64,000 nucleotides of DNA from Mycolicibacterium parafortuitum (lineage in GTDB: Bacteria; Actinomycetota; Actinomycetes; Mycobacteriales; Mycobacteriaceae). Numbering within the stretch: position 1 is the first letter of the stretch; each line of letters opens with the position of its first letter. The notes under the pieces were generated by a model, which did no database searches, was not told where the DNA came from, and saw nothing but the letters and a program-made list of their open reading frames with translations. The position numbers and the translations under genes were made by a program. Location of the stretch: positions 2,294,001 through 2,358,000 of the forward strand of contig NZ_AP022598.1 of the NCBI RefSeq assembly GCF_010725485.1, given 5' to 3'. This document shows, in pieces, positions 7,758 to 15,814 of this stretch.

Positions 7758-8973
7758 GTACGCCGCGCTGACGCGCGACGAGCTCGCTGCCCTGGTCCCC
7801 GAGCTGCTGCTGATCGGCCAGTTGATCGACCGCTCCGGAATGGCTTGGTGCATCAGCAGTTTCGGCCGTGAAGAGATGCTGCAGATCGCGATCGAGGAAT
7901 GGGCGGGCGCCAGCCCGCTCTACACCAAGCGGATGCAGAAGGCGCTCAACTACGAGGGCGTCGACATCATCACGATCTTCAAGGGGCTGCAGCTCGACAT
8001 CGGCGCGCCACCGCAGTTCATGGACTTCCGTTACACCGTGCACGACCGCTGGCATGGCGAGTTCCACCTCGACCACTGCGGCGCGCTGCTCGACGTCGAG
8101 CCGATGGGCGAGGATTACGTCCGCGGTATGTGCCACGACATCGAGGACCCGACGTTCGACGCGACCGCGCTGGCGACCAACCGTAGGTGCCAGGTGCGAC
8201 CCGTGCACCGTCCGCCGCGCACACCCGCCGACCGCCACCCGCACTGCCGGTGGACGGTGATCATCGACGAGTCATACCCCGAGGTGGATTTCATCCCGCA
8301 GCTCGACATCGTCGGGGCCAGCCGGGCCCATCACACCGAGCTCGATCCGATCGACCCGGCCGACGAAGGCCAGGCCGACTATTCGGGGCCGTTGGTGTCC
8401 GACGTGGACTTCGGTGCGTTCTCGCACTCGGCACTCGTGCGGATCGCCGACGAGGTGTGTCTGCAGATGCACCTGCTCGTATTGTCGTTCAACCTGGCGG
8501 TCCAGGCGCGGGCGAACGGCGATGCGGCATTGGAGGAGTCGATCCGCTACAAGTCCCTCATCGGTATCGCGGGGGTGGCCGCCGAGCGGATCCGCAACGC
8601 ACTCAAGATCCCCGCGGACGCCGCCGGGGCGTTGCGGGTGCTGGAACTGCACCCGCTGCTCAACCCCGCGGCTTATGTGTCGGTCGACGTGGACCGCGAC
8701 CATCTTCGCGTGCGCAGATCACCGGCCCACGACGACGGCGCCTGGATCTCGTTGGTGTCCCCGATGGCCGACTCTCCCGTGCAGGCCATCGTGCAGGGCG
8801 TCGACCCGCACCTGCGCGCCGAACTCGACGGCACCGAATCGGACTGGACGGTGCGGGTCATCCGCACGGACACCCCGGCGAAGGAATTCTCCGAAGTGCA
8901 GGTGTGCAAGGTGTCCGGCGGCGCTTCATGGGTGTTCGAGGACCGGAAGTCGCTACCGCTCACCGTGGTCTAG
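7747..8973 (+). CDS. Uncharacterised 408-residue protein at the end of the aldA operon
   Basis: I do not recognise this family with confidence. The N-terminal half has a conserved-looking Cys/His-rich patch (FHLDHCGALL, then GMCHDIEDPTF about 20 residues later) that loosely recalls L-2-amino-thiazoline-4-carboxylate hydrolase-like domains. The middle is a helical stretch with CLQMHLLVLSFNLA, and the C-terminal third looks like mixed alpha/beta. There is no signal peptide or membrane segment. The start codon lies inside the previous gene (11-base overlap), so it is co-translated with the CMD protein and is probably a soluble enzyme or partner of the same pathway. Its absence next to Rv0771 in M. 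tuberculosis is from memory. Confidence 0.75.
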   Translation: MTSRYAALTRDELAALVPELLLIGQLIDRSGMAWCISSFGREEMLQIAIEEWAGASPLYTKRMQKALNYEGVDIITIFKGLQLDIGAPPQFMDFRYTVHDRWHGEFHLDHCGALLDVEPMGEDYVRGMCHDIEDPTFDATALATNRRCQVRPVHRPPRTPADRHPHCRWTVIIDESYPEVDFIPQLDIVGASRAHHTELDPIDPADEGQADYSGPLVSDVDFGAFSHSALVRIADEVCLQMHLLVLSFNLAVQARANGDAALEESIRYKSLIGIAGVAAERIRNALKIPADAAGALRVLELHPLLNPAAYVSVDVDRDHLRVRRSPAHDDGAWISLVSPMADSPVQAIVQGVDPHLRAELDGTESDWTVRVIRTDTPAKEFSEVQVCKVSGGASWVFEDRKSLPLTVV

Positions 8974-9014
8974 TGCATCGCCGATTGGTGCGCGGAGGGG
9001 CGGGCCGCCGTGTT

Positions 9015-9020
9015 TAGGCT
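9015..9020 (+). promoter_or_regulatory. -10 box of lipoprotein gene (leaderless)
   Basis: TAGGCT followed by six bases and the ATG at 9027, the spacing typical of a leaderless start. Confidence 0.5.
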
Positions 9021-9026
9021 GGACCG

Positions 9027-9704
9027 ATGGTGGCGACGGCGAGACTGATGGCGGTGATCGTGCTGTCGGCGGTGGCGGCAACCGCGTGCGGGGAGCCTGA
9101 CGCGTCGACGGCGCAATCCGGGCTCGACCTGTCCCGGCTTTCCGAGGTCGCCGCCGAGATCCCCGAGGCCGACTACATCGTCCAGACCGGCCGGCTGACC
9201 CGCTATCCGGAGAAGAACACCGAGATCGCCGAGGACTTCGTTCTTTTCGGGACACCCGCCGAGGCGGACCCGCAGGAGTGCGTGCTGCAGTTGAAGCCGG
9301 TGAAGGTCCAGCCCGGGGCGAGTGGCATGCGGGTCTCCGGTGATCCCGTGCGCGGCGAAGGCGGGATCCGGATCGTTGCGTACACCGACACGGTGCAGAC
9401 CAGCGAGCTGATGAATCCGGCCTGCCAACGATTCCGGTACTCCGCGCCGCAGCTGCACGTGGAGGGGACCGTGCAGCAGTTGACTCCTCCGACGATCGAC
9501 GACGCCGGCCTGGTGGCGCTGAAGAACCAGGTCGACGAGAATGCGCTGACCGACTACTACTACGGCGCGCTGCTGGAGGACCCTGAGGGTCTGGAAAGCC
9601 ACGTGTACGTCAGCGTCCAGGCCCGTCTGAACCGAGACGCCGAGTACGAGCCGCTGGTGCCGGACCTTCTCGTCAAAGCCGTTGCGGCCGTGCGGGGCCG
9701 CTAG
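9027..9704 (+). CDS. Hypothetical lipoprotein
   Basis: The 225-residue protein has a short signal peptide (VATARLMAVIVLSAVAATAC) with a lipobox ending at Cys21, so it is probably anchored to the outer face of the plasma membrane. The remainder is a soluble domain with two Cys (near QECVLQ and PACQRF) that could form a disulfide. No enzyme motif is recognisable. It has its own promoter and is not part of the aldA operon. Its stop TAG shares the sequence CTAG with the stop of the convergent gene. Confidence 0.78.
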   Translation: MVATARLMAVIVLSAVAATACGEPDASTAQSGLDLSRLSEVAAEIPEADYIVQTGRLTRYPEKNTEIAEDFVLFGTPAEADPQECVLQLKPVKVQPGASGMRVSGDPVRGEGGIRIVAYTDTVQTSELMNPACQRFRYSAPQLHVEGTVQQLTPPTIDDAGLVALKNQVDENALTDYYYGALLEDPEGLESHVYVSVQARLNRDAEYEPLVPDLLVKAVAAVRGR

Positions 9705-10726
9705 CGCGGACGGCCCAGCGCCGGGTCCGGCATGACGATCCCGGCATGGGGCCAGAGCTCGACGGTGCCCGCGGGGATCAACGCGTTCGGATCGACCCCG
9801 GTTCGGATCTCCGACAGGTCGACCGGCGCCTCGGGAATCGAGGGCCGGTACGCGGGGCTGTTCGGGTCGGGAACCCAGGCGCCCGAACCGGGAATCAGTT
9901 CCATGTGATTCGCCGGCCCCAACGGGAGCTTGCCGTATTCGTCCGGAATCGCAGGAATGTAGACGATGTCGTCAAGACCCAGTGGGGCACGGGGCGGTTT
10001 GGGCCGGTATCCGGGTGCGTTCGGGTCCGGCACCCAGACCCCGGATCCCGCAACCAGTTCCATCTCCCACGGCCTGCCCAGTTCGCCCGGGGCTCGATAC
10101 ACGATGTCGGCCAGATCCAGCGTGGTCTCCGCAACGGCACCGTCGGTTTCGGCATCGTCACCGACTCCGAGGGCCTCGACCCCGTCGTCCGTGCCGGCAA
10201 CTTTCGTCGGCTCGCCGACCCCGGCAACTGTCGTCGGCTCGCCGAGCCCGGCGTACTCGGCCCCGAGCCCGCGGATCCGCTCGGCGATCACCGCCAGCTC
10301 GCTGTTCGACGTCGTGACGATCTCGGCGATCGCTCCGGAGCCCTTGCCGACGATGGGTACCAACATCTGCTCCCCGACAGCACCTTTCGGCACCGACGCC
10401 GCGGCGTCGGTCACCCATTGCCGGATCGCGTCGAGCCGCTCGCGTCCGTAGGCGACCACAGCGGCCGAGCGGTCTACCTCGGCGCCGACGCGCCGGTCGA
10501 GGTCCGCCAGCCTGCCCAGGATGCGGGCGTGCCGGGCGTTCCTGGCGTCGTAGGCTTCGGCTGCGGTGCCGCTCCAGTCGGCGCCCGGACCCGCCGACCG
10601 GGCGTCGGTCTCCAGCGCACGCAATGTCGGGCTGTCGTCGAATCCGCCGCCCGGCTGAGGGATTCCGGCACCGAAGGTCGCGCGGGCCCGTGACCATGTC
10701 GTCAAGAAGCCGGCCAGCACGCTCAT
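9701..10726 (-). CDS. EspA/EspE-like type VII secretion substrate with C-terminal repeats
   Basis: In the 341-residue protein, residues about 1-165 are helical and include WSGTAAEAYDARNARHA, the WxG-bearing hairpin typical of EspA/EspE-type ESX substrates (established family feature; the assignment is by eye). A short linker has a near-duplicate GEPTTVAG/GEPTKVAG. The C-terminal half has three units of roughly 50 residues: D(L)xxIVY ... MEL(V/I)xGSGxWVPDPNxPxYRP twice, then a degenerate copy ending VELWPHAGIVMPDP. There is no signal peptide. No ESX core genes are nearby, so it is an orphan substrate or partner. It follows a TetR and a P450 on the same strand. Confidence 0.7.
   Translation of the reverse strand: MSVLAGFLTTWSRARATFGAGIPQPGGGFDDSPTLRALETDARSAGPGADWSGTAAEAYDARNARHARILGRLADLDRRVGAEVDRSAAVVAYGRERLDAIRQWVTDAAASVPKGAVGEQMLVPIVGKGSGAIAEIVTTSNSELAVIAERIRGLGAEYAGLGEPTTVAGVGEPTKVAGTDDGVEALGVGDDAETDGAVAETTLDLADIVYRAPGELGRPWEMELVAGSGVWVPDPNAPGYRPKPPRAPLGLDDIVYIPAIPDEYGKLPLGPANHMELIPGSGAWVPDPNSPAYRPSIPEAPVDLSEIRTGVDPNALIPAGTVELWPHAGIVMPDPALGRPR
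10194..10247. repeat. 27-bp tandem repeat, two copies
   Basis: Units 10194-10220 and 10221-10247 both begin CCGGCAACT and continue TCGTCGGCTCGCCGA with one T/G difference. They lie in frame within the EspA-like gene and encode the duplicated GEPT(T/K)VAG linker, so copy-number changes would keep the reading frame. Confidence 0.85.
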
Positions 10727-10732
10727 TTCTCG

Positions 10733-10738
10733 AGTCTA
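10733..10738 (-). promoter_or_regulatory. -10 box of EspA-like gene (leaderless)
   Basis: On the minus strand TAGACT is followed by six bases and the ATG at 10726. Confidence 0.5.
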
Positions 10739-10770
10739 GGACGCGCGCCGCGGGCCCTTGGGCACCAATT

Positions 10771-11364
10771 TCAGTGCGGGAGTATCGCGTTGCCGACCCA
10801 TCGCCGCAGATAGCCGCGCAGCTCGTCGCCGTGGCGCGGTGGGCGTCCTGGGTCGAGGACGAACGACTGGATGATGCGCAGCAGGTGCTCGGAGAGCTGG
10901 CCCAGTTCGTCTTCGTCGAAACCGGCCTGCGCCCAGTCGACGTCCAGCCGCCCGACCATGTCGCGAGCAAAACGCAACGCGATGTCCGAGGTCACCGACT
11001 GCACATGCGTCGAGCGGCCCGGCACCATGATCAGGCCGATGTACTTCTCCCGGGGCAGCCATTCCAGCGCGGTCGCCACCGCCTCTGCGACAGCCTCGCG
11101 GGGGTCGGTGACACCGGCCATATGCGCGGTCAGGCGTTCGAGGAAGCCGTCGACGGCGTGCACCGCCCCCGCCACGAGCAGGGCTTCCGTGGACGGGAAG
11201 TACCGATACACCGTCTGGCGGGTCACGCCGACGGTGCGCGCGACGTCGGAGATGCTGAAGTCGGCGCCGCGATCCTCGATCACCTTGCCCGCCGCGGCCA
11301 GGATCCGGGCGACGGCCTCCTCGTCGGAGGCCGGTTTGGCTCCTGACCATCCGTGGGTGCGCAC
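10771..11364 (-). CDS. TetR-family regulator
   Basis: The 197-residue regulator has an N-terminal helix-turn-helix containing ISDVARTVGVTRQTVYRYFPS, followed by a helical effector domain. The start is GTG 11364 with a -10 box TAGAGT six bases upstream (minus strand), so it has its own probable leaderless promoter 43 bases downstream of the P450. It may control the adjacent P450 and the EspA-like gene; the palindrome at 12693-12719 is a possible target. Both points are inference from position. Confidence 0.88.
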   Translation of the reverse strand: MRTHGWSGAKPASDEEAVARILAAAGKVIEDRGADFSISDVARTVGVTRQTVYRYFPSTEALLVAGAVHAVDGFLERLTAHMAGVTDPREAVAEAVATALEWLPREKYIGLIMVPGRSTHVQSVTSDIALRFARDMVGRLDVDWAQAGFDEDELGQLSEHLLRIIQSFVLDPGRPPRHGDELRGYLRRWVGNAILPH

Positions 11365-11370
11365 GAACGA

Positions 11371-11376
11371 ACTCTA
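11371..11376 (-). promoter_or_regulatory. -10 box of TetR gene (leaderless)
   Basis: Minus-strand TAGAGT followed by six bases and the GTG start at 11364. Confidence 0.45.
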
Positions 11377-11407
11377 GGCCACCTGCCGGACGGGATCCCG
11401 CGGTCGG

Positions 11408-12652
11408 CTATCTGTAGGCGACCTGCAGGTCCTTGACCCCGTTGATCCAGCCCGAGCGCAGCCGTTGCGGCTCGGCGAGCTTCGAGATGTCGGGGATCTG
11501 GTCGGCGATCTCGTCGAACATCAACTTGATCTCCATCCGCGCCAGATTCGCGCCGATGCAGAAGTGAGCCCCGTTACCGCCGAAGGCCAAGTGCGGGTTC
11601 GGGTTCCGCAAAATGTCAAAGGTGAAGGGGTCGGCGAACACCTCGTCGTCGAAGTTCGCCGAGCTGTAGAACAACCCGACCCGTTGTCCCTTGGCTATCG
11701 TGACCCCACCGACCTCGACATCGTCCAGCGCGGTGCGCTGGAAGCAGTGCACCGGGGTGGCCCACCGGATGATCTCGTCGACCGCGGTCTCCGGCCGCTC
11801 CCGCTTGTAGAGCTCCCACTGGTCGGGGTTGTCGAAAAACGCGTTCATGCCGTGGGTCATCGCGTTGCGGGTGGTCTCGTTGCCGGCCACCGCGAGCAGG
11901 ATCACGAAGAACGCGAACTCGACCTCGCCGAGGGAGTCGCCGTCGAGATCGGCCTGGATCAGCCGGGTGACGATGTCGTCGGCCGGGCAGCGGCGCCGCT
12001 CCTCGGCCATCGTGTACGCGTAACCCATCAGCTCGGCGTTGGCCATCGTCGGGTCGGAGTCGAAGTCCGGGTCGTCGGTGTTCATGATCGCGTTGGACCA
12101 GCCGAACAGCTTCTCGCGGTCGCCCTCGGGGACGCCGATCAGATCGGCGATCGCCTGCAGGGGCAGCATCGTCGCGACGTCGTCGACGAAGTTGCCACGG
12201 TCCTTCTCGGCGGCGCGGCGGACGATCTCGCGGGCGGCGTCGGCGAGCTTGGCCTCCATGCCGGCGACGGCACGCGGGGTGAACAGTCGCGAGATGATCT
12301 TGCGTAACCGGGTGTGTTCGGGGGCGTCGTGGTTGATCAGCAGTGCCTTGGTCAGGTCGAGCTGTTCGGCGGTGACCCCGTCGGGCAGCCGCATCACCGC
12401 GCCCTTGGCATTGGTGGACCACGCCGACCCGTTGCGGGAGATCGCCTTGATGTCCTCGTGGCGGGAGATCACCCAGTAGCCGCCGTCGTCGAAGATCGAC
12501 TCCTCCTGCGCGTTCCACCACACCGGAGCGGTCTTGCGCAGCTCGGCGAACTCGGTGACCGGAATGCCTCTGAGCAGCACATCCGGATCGGTGAAGTCGT
12601 ATCCCCGGGGGAGAAACGGGCAACTCGTCGCCGCGGCATTCTCGACGGTCAT
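11408..12652 (-). CDS. Cytochrome P450, CYP125/CYP124-like clade
   Basis: The 414-residue P450 has the I-helix AVAGNETTRNAMTHG, the heme loop FGGNGAHFCIGANLARME and a C-terminus RSGWINGVKDLQV very like CYP125. CYP125, CYP124 and CYP142 hydroxylate terminal methyl carbons of sterol side chains and branched lipids, so a terminal hydroxylase of a lipid is the likely role. It is not CYP126, the P450 found near purB in M. tuberculosis, judged from remembered sequence. Start ATG 12652 has a GAGGAG site upstream. It is divergent from purD, with an inverted repeat in the gap. CYP189 is another possible family name. Confidence 0.85.
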   Translation of the reverse strand: MTVENAAATSCPFLPRGYDFTDPDVLLRGIPVTEFAELRKTAPVWWNAQEESIFDDGGYWVISRHEDIKAISRNGSAWSTNAKGAVMRLPDGVTAEQLDLTKALLINHDAPEHTRLRKIISRLFTPRAVAGMEAKLADAAREIVRRAAEKDRGNFVDDVATMLPLQAIADLIGVPEGDREKLFGWSNAIMNTDDPDFDSDPTMANAELMGYAYTMAEERRRCPADDIVTRLIQADLDGDSLGEVEFAFFVILLAVAGNETTRNAMTHGMNAFFDNPDQWELYKRERPETAVDEIIRWATPVHCFQRTALDDVEVGGVTIAKGQRVGLFYSSANFDDEVFADPFTFDILRNPNPHLAFGGNGAHFCIGANLARMEIKLMFDEIADQIPDISKLAEPQRLRSGWINGVKDLQVAYR

Positions 12653-12692
12653 CGGCGTTCACTCCTCTGTGAGGTACGGCACTCAGGACCGA

Positions 12693-12719
12693 CCATACAC
12701 TGACTTCACAATTGTATGG
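12693..12719. promoter_or_regulatory. Inverted repeat between P450 and purD
   Basis: CCATACA (12693-12699), 13 bases, then TGTATGG (12713-12719): perfect 7-base arms in the divergent gap, 41 bases from the P450 start. The 27-base footprint fits a TetR dimer pair. The TetR at 10771-11364 is the nearest candidate (inference). Confidence 0.5.
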
Positions 12720-12754
12720 CCGAATCGGATGGATGCCGCCCGGCCCGTTGCCAC

Positions 12755-12760
12755 TAGGGT
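12755..12760 (+). promoter_or_regulatory. -10 box of purD (leaderless)
   Basis: TAGGGT followed by eight bases and the GTG start at 12769. This spacing supports the GTG over the ATG 57 bases further upstream. Confidence 0.5.
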
Positions 12761-12768
12761 GGGCATCT

Positions 12769-14043
12769 GTGCACGTCCTGGTAGTTGGATCCGGAGCCCG
12801 TGAACACGCGCTGCTGCTTGCCCTGCGCCGAGACCCGGAGGTCGACGGATTGTCGGTCGCGCCCGGCAACGCCGGCACCGCCTCGATCGCCGATCAGTAC
12901 GACCTCGACGTCACCTCCGGTGACGCCGTCGTCGCGCTGGCCAAGCGGGTCGGGGCCGATCTGGTGGTGATCGGGCCGGAGGTGCCGCTGGTGCTCGGCG
13001 TCGCCGACGCCGTGCGCGCCGCGGGTATCGCGTGCTTCGGCCCGACGAAGGACGCCGCCCGGATCGAGGGGTCCAAGGCGTTCGCCAAGGACGTGATGGC
13101 CGCCGCCGGGGTGCGCACCGCGGGAAGCGAGATCGTCGACAATCCCGCCCACCTCGACGCGGCGCTGGACCGCTTCGGTCCGCCGGCCGGCCAGCGGGCG
13201 TGGGTTGTCAAAGACGACGGCCTCGCCGCGGGCAAGGGCGTTGTCGTCACGACCGACCGCGACGCCGCCCGCGCACATGCCGCGAGCCTGCTCGACGCCG
13301 GTCATCCGGTGCTGCTCGAGTCGTTCCTGGACGGTCCCGAGGTGTCGCTGTTCTGTGTGGTCGACGGTGAGACGGTGGTTCCGCTGTTGCCCGCGCAGGA
13401 TTTCAAGCGGGTCGGCGACGGGGACACCGGACCCAACACCGGCGGGATGGGGGCCTACACCCCGCTGCCGTGGCTGCCCGCCGAGGTCACCCGCCAGATC
13501 GTCGACGAGATCGTCAAACCCGTTGCCGCCGAGATGGTCCGGCGCGGCAGCGCATTCTCCGGCCTGTTGTACGCCGGCCTGGCGATCACCTCCAACGGTC
13601 CCGCGGTCGTGGAATTCAACTGCCGTTTCGGCGATCCCGAGACCCAGGCGGTGCTCGCCCTGCTCGACTCGCCGCTCGGTCAACTGCTGCGCGCCGCCGC
13701 CACAGAGGAACTGGCCGAACAGCCACCTCTGCAGTGGCGCGACGGATCCGCGGTCGCGGTGGTGGTGGCCGCGGAGAACTATCCCGGCCGGCCCCGGGTC
13801 GGTGACGTGATCCACGGCGCGGACGCGCCGGGGGTGCTGCACGCCGGCACCGCGCGCCGCGACGACGGCAGCGTGGTGTCCTCGGGTGGCCGGGTGCTGG
13901 CGGTCGTCGGGGTCGGCGCCGATCTGGCCGCGGCGCGGGAATCCGCGTACCACACCATCGCCGGTATCCGCCTGCCGGGCAGCCACTTCCGTCACGACAT
14001 CGGTCAGGCCGCGGCCGAGGGCCGGATCTCGCTGCCGGGCTAG
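12769..14043 (+). CDS. purD: Phosphoribosylamine-glycine ligase
   Basis: The 424-residue ATP-grasp enzyme joins 5-phosphoribosylamine and glycine to give GAR, step 2 of purine synthesis. It begins [15 protein letters not shown], the expected first strand and nucleotide loop. It has the ATP-grasp segments [14 protein letters not shown] and [17 protein letters not shown], and the metal-binding [16 protein letters not shown] 12769 was chosen because the protein starts directly at the conserved VLVVGSG strand and a -10 box sits 8 bases before it. It ends 11 bases from the convergent esterase with no clear terminator between. Confidence 0.97.
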   Translation: MHVLVVGSGAREHALLLALRRDPEVDGLSVAPGNAGTASIADQYDLDVTSGDAVVALAKRVGADLVVIGPEVPLVLGVADAVRAAGIACFGPTKDAARIEGSKAFAKDVMAAAGVRTAGSEIVDNPAHLDAALDRFGPPAGQRAWVVKDDGLAAGKGVVVTTDRDAARAHAASLLDAGHPVLLESFLDGPEVSLFCVVDGETVVPLLPAQDFKRVGDGDTGPNTGGMGAYTPLPWLPAEVTRQIVDEIVKPVAAEMVRRGSAFSGLLYAGLAITSNGPAVVEFNCRFGDPETQAVLALLDSPLGQLLRAAATEELAEQPPLQWRDGSAVAVVVAAENYPGRPRVGDVIHGADAPGVLHAGTARRDDGSVVSSGGRVLAVVGVGADLAAARESAYHTIAGIRLPGSHFRHDIGQAAAEGRISLPG

Positions 14044-14054
14044 CGGCCAGAAGG

Positions 14055-14906
14055 TCAGGCCGTCAGCAGCGGCGCGGCCCAGGTCAGCTCCGGCGTGAGC
14101 TGGGAGGACCAGAACGCCGCGTTGTGTCCGCCGGGGGAGAACCCGCCGGCGGGCGGCGTCGGCAACTGCGCGATGAACTGCTGCGTCGCCGCGGCGAACG
14201 GGTCGTCGAAACCACAGTCGATGCGCAACGGGATCCCGTCGAGGCCGGTCAGGCCCCACACACTGTTGGCGGCGTAGTCCTCGGCGCTGTCGAACGCGCC
14301 CGGGGCCGCGGCGCCCGGCGCGGTCCACAGCGCCGGGCTGACCGCGCAGATCGCCGCGGTGCGGGCGGGACCCAGTCGGGATCCGAGCAGCATCGCACCA
14401 TAGCCGCCCATCGACCATCCGAGGAACGCGACCCGGGAGGTGTCGAGCCCCTCGTCGGCCAGCAGCGGCAGGAACTCGTCGAGCACCATCGCCCCCGAGT
14501 CGTCTCCGGAGGCGCGCCGGTGCCAGTAGCCGTTACCGCCGTCCACCGCGGCGATCGCGAACGGAGGTAGCCCCGCGCTCACCGCGTCGGCGAGAAACCG
14601 TTCGACGCCCATCGACATCACCGTGCCGGCCGAGGAGTCCTTGCCGTGCAGCAGGATCACCGGCCGTAGCGGCACGGTCTGGCCCGGCGGGCGGGCGATT
14701 GCCCAGTTCACCGTCGTCCCGTTGCGTGCCGCGGACACGAAGGAGCCGGTGGCGTATCCGGCGGGACTCGTGGACGCGCCGGGGGCGGCCGAGGCCGGCG
14801 CCGAGTCGACCGCGGCCACGGCGGCCGTGCCCGCCGCGGCGATCAGCCCGGCGCGCAGGCCGAGCGCGAGCATGCCCCGGCGGTTCATCATCGGCATGGG
14901 CGACAT
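14055..14906 (-). CDS. Exported alpha/beta-hydrolase (esterase, Rv0774c-like)
   Basis: The 283-residue protein begins with a twin-arginine-type signal (NRRGMLALGLRAGL then an Ala-rich region and ASAAP). This suggests Tat export. The mature part is an alpha/beta hydrolase of the esterase D/antigen 85-like type: HGKDSSAG near the oxyanion strand, nucleophile Ser in GWSMGG, an acidic residue in DCGFDDPF and His in GGHNAAFW. Together with its position between purD and a TetR gene, this matches Rv0774c, an exported lipolytic esterase. The start is ATG 14906; inner ATGs just after it are also possible. Confidence 0.85.
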   Translation of the reverse strand: MSPMPMMNRRGMLALGLRAGLIAAAGTAAVAAVDSAPASAAPGASTSPAGYATGSFVSAARNGTTVNWAIARPPGQTVPLRPVILLHGKDSSAGTVMSMGVERFLADAVSAGLPPFAIAAVDGGNGYWHRRASGDDSGAMVLDEFLPLLADEGLDTSRVAFLGWSMGGYGAMLLGSRLGPARTAAICAVSPALWTAPGAAAPGAFDSAEDYAANSVWGLTGLDGIPLRIDCGFDDPFAAATQQFIAQLPTPPAGGFSPGGHNAAFWSSQLTPELTWAAPLLTA

Positions 14907-15004
14907 CTTGCCACCGGCCGCCGTGCCGCCGCGCCGATCGGCCGGCCGGCCGGGGCCCTGGGATTCGCCGAAACCCCGGTGCCGACGGCCCCGCGGCTGG
15001 CAGC

Positions 15005-15613
15005 ATGCTACGAGTGACGGCAGCGGTCACTCCCAAGGGAGAACGTCGGCGGTATGCGCTGGTCAGTGCAGCCGCGGACCTTCTCTGCGAAGGGGGCTTC
15101 GACGCGGTGCGGCACCGCGCCGTCGCGCGCCGCGCCGGGCTGCCGCTGGCCTCGACGACGTACTACTTCTCTTCGCTGGAAGATCTCATCGCATGCGCGG
15201 TCGAGCACGTCGGGCTGCGCGAGAGCGCACAGTTGCGCGACCGCGTCACCGCGCTGTCCCGGCGCCGCCGGGGCGCGGAGGCGACCGCGGACATCCTCGT
15301 CGACCTCCTCATCGGCGACAATCCCGAACGCGTCATCGAACAGGTGATCTCGCGCTACGAACGGTATATCGCCTGCGCGCGCCAACCCGGGCTACGCGAA
15401 ATCCAGCGCCGGATCCTGCGCCAGCGCAGCGACGCGGTCGTGGAGGTCGTCGAACGTTCCGGCCGGTCCGTGCGCACCGAACTGGTCACCGCACTGGTCT
15501 GTGCCGTCGACGGCGCGGTGGTCGCGGCGCTCGTCGGCGACGGGGACGGCCCCCGCGCGACGGCACGGGCGACGCTCATCGACGTGATCGATGTGCTGGC
15601 CCCGTTCAACTAG
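15005..15613 (+). CDS. TetR-family regulator (Rv0775-like)
   Basis: The 202-residue regulator has an N-terminal helix-turn-helix with VRHRAVARRAGLPLASTTYYF and a helical C-terminal domain of the TetR_C type. It lies divergent from the exported esterase, the same pairing as Rv0774c/Rv0775, so it may regulate that esterase (inference). Start ATG 15005 is used; GTG 15014 in the same frame is almost equally good. No Shine-Dalgarno sequence decides between them. Confidence 0.85.
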   Translation: MLRVTAAVTPKGERRRYALVSAAADLLCEGGFDAVRHRAVARRAGLPLASTTYYFSSLEDLIACAVEHVGLRESAQLRDRVTALSRRRRGAEATADILVDLLIGDNPERVIEQVISRYERYIACARQPGLREIQRRILRQRSDAVVEVVERSGRSVRTELVTALVCAVDGAVVAALVGDGDGPRATARATLIDVIDVLAPFN

Positions 15614-15663
15614 GGCGTTTGCATTCCGCCGGCTTCGGTTAAACCGTCGGGGTGAAAAACGCC
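15614..15663 (+). terminator. Hairpin after TetR gene
   Basis: GGCGTTT (15614-15620) pairs with AAACGCC (15657-15663), enclosing a smaller CGGTT-A-AACCG stem. It begins just after the TetR stop. It has no T run and could be a terminator or a structured 5' region. The remaining 150 bases before the permease show nothing I can name. Confidence 0.35.
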
Positions 15664-15814
15664 GGGGCGCTGCGCGCTGCCTTCGATACGGGTGCGGTCA
15701 CCTCACGCATCTCGCCACGGACACGTCACAGGCACGGTTTATCGCGTTGGTACCGCATATCCCGACGCGCTGTTCGATGATGAGTGATCTGCGCGAGTCG
15801 GTGAGGAGGGCGTG

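Noticed and set aside
9701..10726. PE/PPE family protein
   Set aside because: There is no N-terminal PE or PPE motif; the WSGTAAEAY hairpin fits the EspA/EspE type better.
11408..12652. CYP126, expected near purB by synteny
   Set aside because: The heme-loop and C-terminal sequences (FGGNGAHFCIG, RSGWINGVKD) fit CYP125-like P450s rather than CYP126 as I remember it.
15614..15814. Riboswitch in front of the APC permease
   Set aside because: The only structure is a simple nested stem next to the TetR stop; no known aptamer core is recognisable.
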